This document shows, one piece after another, positions 13,946 through 22,900 of a stretch of 64,000 nt of DNA. The first letter of the stretch is position 1; every line of letters starts with the position of its first letter. The notes under the pieces were generated by a model. The model was given only the letters and a program-made list of their open reading frames with translations, was not told where the DNA came from and searched no databases. The position numbers and the translations under genes are program-made. Source of the DNA: Streptomyces sp. CBMA152 (GTDB lineage Bacteria; Actinomycetota; Actinomycetes; Streptomycetales; Streptomycetaceae); contig NZ_MECJ01000009.1 in assembly GCF_014596475.1 (NCBI RefSeq), forward strand, positions 276,406 through 340,405, written 5' to 3'.

Positions 13946-16900
13946 TCAGCCAAAGTTTCTCCGCAGCCAGGGGACGATTGCCCGGCCTTCGGGCAGTGCC
14001 TCGCCGCCGCCCGCCTGGATGACTCTGCTGCAGAACGTCAGGCAATTGTTCGTCAGGGCGTCGTACGGCCCTTGTCCCGCGCTGCCTCGGTACGCCTTCT
14101 TAGCGTACGCGATTGCCGCCTCGGGGTTCGGGAGATCGACATCAACAGAGCCTCGGTGAGCACCGACGAAGGAGGAAGTGTGCGGCATCGGCTTCAAGGT
14201 GCCGCCTGGATCCATCGCGTGAGTGTTGTAGGACTCACCGTTCGCCGTCTTGATCTCAAGGGTGTAGTGAGGCCCATCTTCCAGATCGTACTTGTGAATT
14301 GTCCCGGTACCGCAGTTGTGCACCAGGACCGACGTGGTACCCGCCAGCACGTAGTAGGTGTGCAGGTCGTCGACGGTGAGGTCGTACGTCGTGGTGTTCG
14401 CGTGGAACAGCCGCACGCCCGTGACCTCGGCCGTGCCGGTCGGGGTCTGGAGGACGTCGCCCTTATGGAGGTCCTTCGCCTCGACGAAGGCGGACTGTGT
14501 CGCGTCGTAGAAGGGGTGGTGGAAGGTGGTCGTGAGGTGGTCGCCCTGCGCGGTCACCTCCGCTGCGGCCGACGTCGCCGCCGGCTTGGCCGCCTGCTGG
14601 TCCGCGGCGTGCGCCGGGGCCGCCACGGCGAACAGCGCCGCCGAGGCCGCCAGGCCGAGCGCGGTCTTGCGTGCCGCCTTCCTCGCGAGGTCCTTCGCCG
14701 AAGCCACCGCCGACTTGGCACCCGACTTCACCGTCACGTCCACGAAGTCGTGGTCGGTCTTGGTGACGATGACCGCCGTGACTGTGTGCGCCTGTGTGCC
14801 CGCCGCGCCCGGGACCGCGTTGGCCACCGTGTCACCGACCTTGATCTGGTCGATGGCCTTCGCAGTGCCATCGGCCATCAGGACACGCGTACCGCCGGTG
14901 AAGCTGTGCGGCACTCCAGTGCGGCAACCACCGCCCTCACTGCTGGAACGCGCGTCGTTCGACTGAGCCCGGGACGACGCCGATTCCGTCGCGTCCTTCG
15001 CCGCTGTCTCCTCCGCCTCGCCCGCTCCCTTGCCGAACAGACCACCCACGGCCTCCATGGCCTTGGGGGCGAACTTGCTCAGGAGCTTGCCGCCGAGGGA
15101 GCCGAGGGCACCGCCGACCGCACCCGAGACCGCGCCCGTTACCGCCGAGCCGGCGAACGCACCGACGCTGCAGCTGGATCCGCCGTGTTCAGCACACTTG
15201 AACCCTTGCTCGACCAGTGAACCGGCGGCTCCCGCCGCGGCCGCGCAGCCGATCGTGCCGACGCCGGCCGTCACCGCCTCACAGCCCATGAACACCGCCG
15301 TGGACACCACGAACGAAGTGATCGCGGCGGCATGGTGCTTGACGAAAGTGGCTGCGGTCTTCCCTGCCTTGACCGTGGCGCGGTACGCGGTTCTGGTCGC
15401 GTGCGCCACCGCGTGGGCGGCCTTCTTCACCACGTGGACCACTCGTTTCGCCACGTGTTTCACCGCATGGTAGGCCGAGTGCACGGCATGGACCGCTGCC
15501 CGGTAGTACCGGCGCACATGTCGGGCCGCGTAGTGGTAGACGCGCCGGGTGTAGCGGACGGTGGCACGGTAGTAGTCGCGGACGCGGTGCACGACGCGCC
15601 GGGCGACGTGCCTCGCGGCGTGGACGACCGTGTGCACGACCGGGGCCACGTAGTGGTAGTACGAGTCCGATGCCCAGGAGCTGAAGGAGTTCCAGCCGCT
15701 GGAGAAGGAGGAGGTGGCCGACTCCCAGCCGCTGGAGACGGAGGAGCTGAACGAGTTCCAGCCACTGGAGACCGCGGAGCTGGCCTTGTGCCAGAGGGAG
15801 CCGAAACCCCAGTGCCCGGACGGGTCCGTGCCGGCCAGCGGGTTGTCACCGACGTAGGCGAACGGGTTGGCCGCGGCCTCGTTCGGCACCGGGTTCAGGT
15901 TCACGGAGTCCTTGTTCAGGAACGTGCCCGTCGCCGGGTTGTACCAGCGCGAGGCCGTGCCGACCTTGCCGGTGTCGGCCTCGGTCCAGCCGGACTGGAA
16001 GCCGAGGTGGCCGGTCAGGCCCAGGCCGGCGGTGACATTGCCCATCGGGTCGTACGTCGCGGACCCGGTGAGGGCGTTGGCGCCGGAGGCGAAGGTGCCG
16101 ATCACGTCGTTGTGCGAGTCGGTGAGCGCCAGGACGCCCGAGCCCGGTGAGGTACCGCCGTTGATGCCGGTCAGCGAGCCCGTGGGGTCGTAGGAGTAGG
16201 TGAACTCGCCGTCGGAGGCGATGGTGTTGCCCGCGCCCGAGTACTGGAAGGTGCGCGAGGACTGGTTCGCCGTCACCGCGTCGGCGATGTTCCGCCCGGC
16301 CGCGTCCAGCGTGTACGAGTGTGCTCCGGCGGTGATCTGGTTGCCGAACGCGTCGGCGCTGTAGGTGACTTGGCCGTTGGCCGACGAGGTGTCGGACATC
16401 ATGGTGCCGCGCGCGGAGTAGGCGTAGCTGTGCACGCCGTCCGAGGTGAGCTGGTCGCGGGCGTCATAGGTGTAGACGTTGGAGCCGACCTGCGTGCGGT
16501 TGCCCGAGCCGTCGTAGCCGTAGGCGGTGGTGGTGCTCCCGTTGTTCCACGACGTGAGGCGGTCCGCCTGGTCGTAGGTGTAGGTGTTGCTGGAGGCTCC
16601 GGTGACTCCGGTGGTGTTCTTCGAGGTGACGTTGCCGTTGTTGTCGTAGCCGTAGGCGATCGAGGCCAGCGTCGTCGCGCCCTGCATGAGCGTGTCGCCG
16701 GTCAGGTCGTGCGCGGTGTTGTAGGTGAACGTGCGGAGCTGGCCGCTGTTGCCGTACTTGATGGTCGAGAGTTCGTTGAGTTTCCCGTAGGTGTAGCTGA
16801 GGGCGCTTCCGGACGCCGCGTCGTTCAGGGTGGAGAGGCGGCCCGCGGTGTCGTATCCGTAGGAGGTGGTGCCTGCGGCGTCGGTGCGGGTCAGCGGCGA

Positions 16901-19900
16901 CGAGTCGCCGTTGTAGGTGAAGCTGGAAGCGCCCGCCGAGCCTCCGGCGGAGAGCAGGTCGCCGCGGTCGTCATAGGAGAACGACTCGTGGGTGGCCGCC
17001 TGGTGGTCCTTGGCACCTGCGGTGCCCGCCTCGGCGGTGTCCGCCGTCAGCACCTGACCGTTGCGGTCATAGGTGAAGGTGCGCGTGGCGGTGGCCGCGT
17101 CGGCGCCCTGACCCGAAGCGGTCAGCAGGTTGCCGACCTTGTCGTAGGTCATGGCGGTGGAGACGCCGCCCGGCTGGGTGGTGGAGACCAGCTGCCCGTT
17201 GGCGTCGTACGCATTGGTGGTCGTGGAGTCGGCCGCCGACGTGTACTGGGCGGTGGCCGGCTGCTGGACCGTCTCCTGCTGGCCCCACGGGGTGTAGGTG
17301 TACAGCCAGGAGTTGTTGCGGCCGTCGGTGAAGCGGGTGCGGTGGCCGGCCGCGTCGTAGCCGAAGGACGTGGTGATCGATGTGGTGGCGGTGACCGGCT
17401 GGGTCTCCTGGGTGATGGTGCCCGCGGCGTCGTACGTGAAGTGGCTGGTGTTGCCGTTCGCGTCGGTCGAGGCGACCATGTTGCCGACGCCGTCGTAGAC
17501 CCGGCTGGTCTGCTTGAGCAGGGTGTTCGACGCGTCGTACTGCTTGCTGGACACCGGCTGTCCGGCCGCGTCGTAACCGGTCTCGCTCCAGGTGTTGTCC
17601 GGCTGCGTGGTCTTCTGCCGGTTGCCCATGAAGTCGTAGGTGTAGCCGGTGGTGTTGCCCGCTCCGTCCGTCACCGAGGTGACCTCACCGGCCCGGTCGT
17701 AACCGTAGGACGTGGTGACCCCGCCCGGCGTGGTGGTCGATGCCAGGTTCGCGCCGTACGGGTTGCCGGTGGTGACCGCGTAGGAGTTGGTGGTGGTCAG
17801 GGTCCGGGTGTTCGGGTATCGCTCCAGAGTGGTGGCGGTGAGCTGGCGGCCCAGGTAGTCGTAGGTGGCCTGGGTGGTGGCGCCGGTGCCGCCCGTCGAG
17901 GACAGCTTCTCGCCGTTGGTGTCGTAGGTGGAGTGCAGCGTCGTGCCGTCCGGCTCGGTGATCTGGGCGACGTCGCCGAGCTGGTCGTACAGATAGGCGG
18001 TGGTCTGGCCGCCGGGGGTGGTCGACGTCAGCTGGTTGCCGTCACTGTCGTACGTCCACGTCGAGGTGGCCGTGAGCGGTGTCGAGGAACCGGCCGGGGT
18101 GTAGGGCGGCTGGGTCTCGGAGACCTTGTTCCCGTTGGCGTCGTACACCGTGGTGGTCACGTCACCGTTGGGGCCCTGCTCCTCGACGGCCTCGCCGAAG
18201 GTGTTGAACCCGCTGGTGGTGACCGGGCGCTGGGTGACGGGAGCGGCGCCGGCCGTCTCGACCTGGACGGCGGGTGCGGTGGTGACCGCGAGGTGGCCGG
18301 CCTCGTCGTAGGAGTAGCTCGTGGTGTTGCCGTTGGCGTCGGTCATCGACGTCGGCAGACCGCGCTTGTCGTAGGTGTAGCTGGTGGTCCGCTGGCTGGA
18401 GGAGCCGACGGTACCGCCGGTGCGGCCGTTTCCGTAGAGCGCGGTGACGTCGGAGCCCGACAGCGCTCGGGGGTAGACCTGCACGTTCGACACGGAGCCC
18501 GGCAGGAGGTCTACCGCCGTCCCCTGGTACTTGCCCGCGCCGATCGTCAGCGGGCCCGTCGCGTTCCACGGGGTGGTGTTGGTGCCGGTGCCGGACAGGG
18601 CTCCGTTGACGTAGATCTGGCTGGTGCCGGTGGCGACGTTGTAGACCCCGACCAGGTGCGTCCAGCTGCCCGAGGTGGGAACGGCGGTGGCGTAGGCGGA
18701 CGGGAAACTCGGCGCGGCCGTGTCCCCGTCGGTCTGCTCCATGCTCCACAGCGGGGCGCCGGTGTGCGCGTAGTTGTACTGGAGGTAGAAGGAACTGGCG
18801 TTGGTGCCGTTCTGGGCGACGATGGTCGCGTTGTGGGTCGGCAGCGAGGCCATGTTGACCCAGGCGGAGACGGTGTAGGAACTGCTGGTGTCAAGGACCG
18901 GGCCGTTCGTCGCGACCTGCTGGCCGCTGGTCGCGGCGAAGGTCGCCGCGTTGTTGCCCCAGGTCACACCGGTGGCGTTGGCGGTGTAGCCGCTGCCGGA
19001 GGTGTCGGTGACGTTGGTGCCCGCGCTCTGGTCGAGCTTCCACCAGCCGGAGGGGTGGCCGGACGCGTCGCCGTAGAGGGTCTCGCTCAGCGGGTTGCCG
19101 GCCGCGTCGTAGGTGGACGAGGTGGTGCGGTCCCAGCCCGAGGAGTCGTGCTCGTTGCGGGTGGCGACCTTGTCGTCGGGGGTGTAGGAGAGGGAGGTGA
19201 CGCGGTTGACACCGGCCGGGTCGACGGCGGTGCTGGTGGTCCGGGAGGCCGCGTCCACCGTGTAGTTGGTAACGGTCTGGCCGTTGTCGGTGGTCTGCGA
19301 CAGGCGGTTGCCCGCCGCGTCATAGATGGTGGACTGGAGCAGCGTCGAGGAACTGCCGTCGGCGCTCTTCTTGGTGGCGCTGGCCGCGAGCCCGTTGTCG
19401 GTGTAGGTGTACGCGGTGGTGTTGCCCATGGAGTCGGTCACCGACGCCAGACGGCCGGCCGGGTCGTAGGCCCGTGAGGATTCGGTCAGTTGGGTCGCGG
19501 ACTGCGGGTTGACCGGGTCGCCGGTGTAGGTGAGGACCTGGGTGAGCAGGTGGCCGTTGTCGTCGTAGGTGTACGTGGTGGTGTTGCCCGACTTCGACAC
19601 TTCCTGGATCTTGTTGCCGGAGGTGTCGTACGTGTACGTGACGGTGCCGCCGTTGCTACCGCCCGCGTTCGCGTTGGCGTCGGTCTTGGTGGCGACGTGG
19701 TCGTACGCGTCATACGTCTGAGTCTCGGTGCGGGAGGAGTCGCCGCCGCTGGTGTCCCTGACGGTCTGCGAGGTGATGTTGCCGTCGATGTCGAAGACGG
19801 TGCTGGTGGCGGCCGCGTGGGTGGCGCCGGTGACCCGGTCGACGAGTTGCGGGTCGTCCTCCTCGACGATCTGCCCGGCCTTGTCGTAGGTGTAGGAGGT

Positions 19901-22900
19901 GATCAGCCCGGCCGGGTAGGTGTCGGAGACGACCTTCTTCGAGGTGATCCGGCCCAGACCGTCGTAGCTGTACGTCGTGACCAGGCCGCCCGCGTCCGTG
20001 GTCGAGGCGATGTCACCGTTGTGCAGATAGGCGATGGTGTGGACCGCGCCGCCGGGCGAGACGGTCTTCACCGGCAGCCCCGCAGGGACGTTGCCGGAGT
20101 CGGCCGCCGGATAGGTGGCCGTGCCGTCGCTGAACACGGTGGTCGAGGTGCGCCCGCCCGGGAACCCGGCGACCGGCGGCCCGGTGACGGCCGTCTCGTT
20201 GCCCGAGGTGTCGTAGGTGTAGCTCGTCAGATAGGTGGCGTCGCTCGCCGATGCGGAGCGGCCGTCGCGCTGGGTGAGCACGATGTCGTTGCGCGGGTCG
20301 GCGGTGGTGAGCTGCGCGGTGGTGTCGTCGGGGAAGTAGGTGAAGTGCTCCGTCGAGCAGACGTTCGCGGCCTGGTTCTGGCAGGTGGTCAAGGAGACCA
20401 CGTTGCCGCGCACGTCGTGACCGGTGACGGTGGTCGCACCGTTGGGGTCGGTGACGGTGTGCTCGAAGCCGCCGGTGTCGTACCCGAAGGAGTGGGTGTT
20501 GCCCAGGCCGTCGGTCTCGGACAGCTTGCGCATGTTGTGGTCGACGTCGTACGTGTACGTGGAGACCGCGTTCGCCGGGGAGGTGACCTTGACGGTGGAG
20601 ACCGGCAGCAGCCCGGTGGCGTTCAGGCCCGCCTGGAAGTGGGCGGCGGCGTCCTGCGCGGTCAGCGCGGTGCGGTAGGTGGCGGCCTCGGCGAGCGTGC
20701 CGTTGAAGTACGCGACCGTGCCGTTGGTCAGACCGGTCCAGCCGGGGCCGGTGGTGCCGGCTCCGAGGTAGTCGGTGGTGCGGCTGCCGGAGTTGAGGGA
20801 GGCGGTGCCGGTCTTGGTGGCGGCCTGCACCCCGTCCAGGTAGAGGGTCTGGCTGGTGGGCGAGGCGGAGAGCAGCACATGGTGCCACTTGCCGTCGGTG
20901 ACGGTGGTGGCGGTGCCCATCTGCACCGAGCCGGAGCTGGTGTAGAAGCCGCCGTACAGCTTGTTGTCGGAGCCGATCCACAGCTGCGGGACGGTCGAGG
21001 TGACCGTGCCGCCGATCGGCCCGTTCTGCGCGTTCATCAGGATCGCGGTGCCGTGTGTGGTGTTGAACCACAGTTCGGCCGACGCGGAGGTGTCCCCGCT
21101 CTGCACGTCCGGGACCTTGACGTAGGAGCTGGTGCCGTCGAAGGTCGCGGCCTTCTGGTCGCTGAAGGGGCCTGCCGCCCCGAGTGTCACGGCGTTGTAG
21201 GTGCCGGTGCCGCCCCGCGTCTCGTCCAGCGCGGTGGTGGCACCCGCCGCCTCACCGAGCCGGAAGTACGTGGCGGGCGCCCCGCCGAGGACCGCGCCCC
21301 GATAGGTCTGGCTGGAGCCGGTGACGGTGGGCGCGCCCAGCTTCCACAGGCCGCCGTTCTCGTCGGTGAGCTGGGTGAGCGTGGTGGTCGCCGGGTCGTA
21401 CGTCATCGCGGCGTACGTCTTGCCGGAGGGACGGGTGACCGAGGAGAGCAGGCCGGCGGCGTGCGTGCCGTAGTTGTAGAGCGCGTTGACGTCGGCGGCG
21501 ACCAGCGGCCGGTCGTACCAGGCGGCGTCCGCGATGGAGCCGTTGAAGTAGGTGGCGTAGCCGGTCTTGTCGGTGCTGCTCTGGTGCGGCTCGTCCGGCC
21601 AGTTGCTGCCGAGGAAGCCGGCACCGAGCGTGTTGTACTGCTGGTTCTTGCCGAAGGCGACGCCGGGCTGGATGGAGACGGTGCCCGAGAGCGAGCCGAC
21701 CTTGGCGCTGTCCAGGTAGAGGGACTGGGTGTTGCCCGCGGCGGAGAGCACCACGTGGTGCCACTTGCCGTCGGTGACGGCGCCGCTGGTGGTGATGGGC
21801 GCGATGCCGGCGCTGTTCCAGAACTCGGCGTTCAGCTTGCCGTCGGTGCCGACGTAGACCGTCGGGGTGTACGCGCCGGGCGAGTTGCCGGCGGTGACCG
21901 GCTGGGAGGCGTACGAGTAAAGGACGCCGGGGCCCGCCGAGGTCTTGAACCACAGGGACAGTGCACCGGAGTCGGTGTTGTTGCCCATGTCGAACGGCAG
22001 GGTCGCGTACGAGCTGGTGCCGTTGAAGCCCGCTGCCGTGCCCGCGCCGCCGGCCATCGGGCCCACCTGGCCGAGGGTGACGTTGCTGTATGTGGCGTTG
22101 GTGGTGCCCTGGTTGGCCAGGACGGCGTCCTTGGCGGTCGTGCCGGAGGCCTCGCCCATCGGCCACAGGGCGTGCGGGCCGAGGTCGAGCGAGGCGTTCT
22201 GGTACTGCGAGCCCGAGGTGTAGGTGTAGGTGGTGCACTCGGTGGTGGTGAGCGGCGCGCACACGGCGGTGAGCTGGTCGCCGGTGTAGCGGTAGGTCCA
22301 GGTCTGCGCGCTCGTATCGACAGCTGGGTCGGCGCGGTCGGTGAGGACGGTGGCCACGTGGGCGGCGCTCGCGCCGGACGGGGTGGACCAGGTCAGGTTC
22401 AGCGAGCGGCCGGAGGTGGCCGAGGTCATCTTGGTGACCTGGCCGCCGGTCCAGCTCAGGGTGATGGCACGGCCGTTGGCATCGGTGACGGAGGTGAGCC
22501 CGTAGCCGCCGGAGCCCAGTGCCTGGGTGAAGGTGTAGGTGGTGTCGTTCTTGTCGGTCAGCGTGTAGCCGCCGGTGACGGACTTGAAGGTGGCGAAGCG
22601 GCCGGCCGGCGGCGAGAAGCTGCCGTCGCCGTTCTTGCCGTAGCCGACCTGCGAGCCGTCGGGGTAGCCGACGACGGCGGAGGTGACGGCGCCCGTCGGG
22701 TTGTACTGCTCGGTGACGCGGGAGTCGAAGATGCTCGACCAGCCGGCGCCGAACGCCCCGCTCCAGCGCGGGTCACGGGAGTTGTAGTCGCGGCTGACGT
22801 CCAGCGAGGGACCGACCGTGGAGACGGTGGCGTCGGTGTCCTCGGTCGTGTAGTTGCCGATGGCGGCGTCGAAGCCGTGCTCGCTGCTGTTCTGCGAGAG

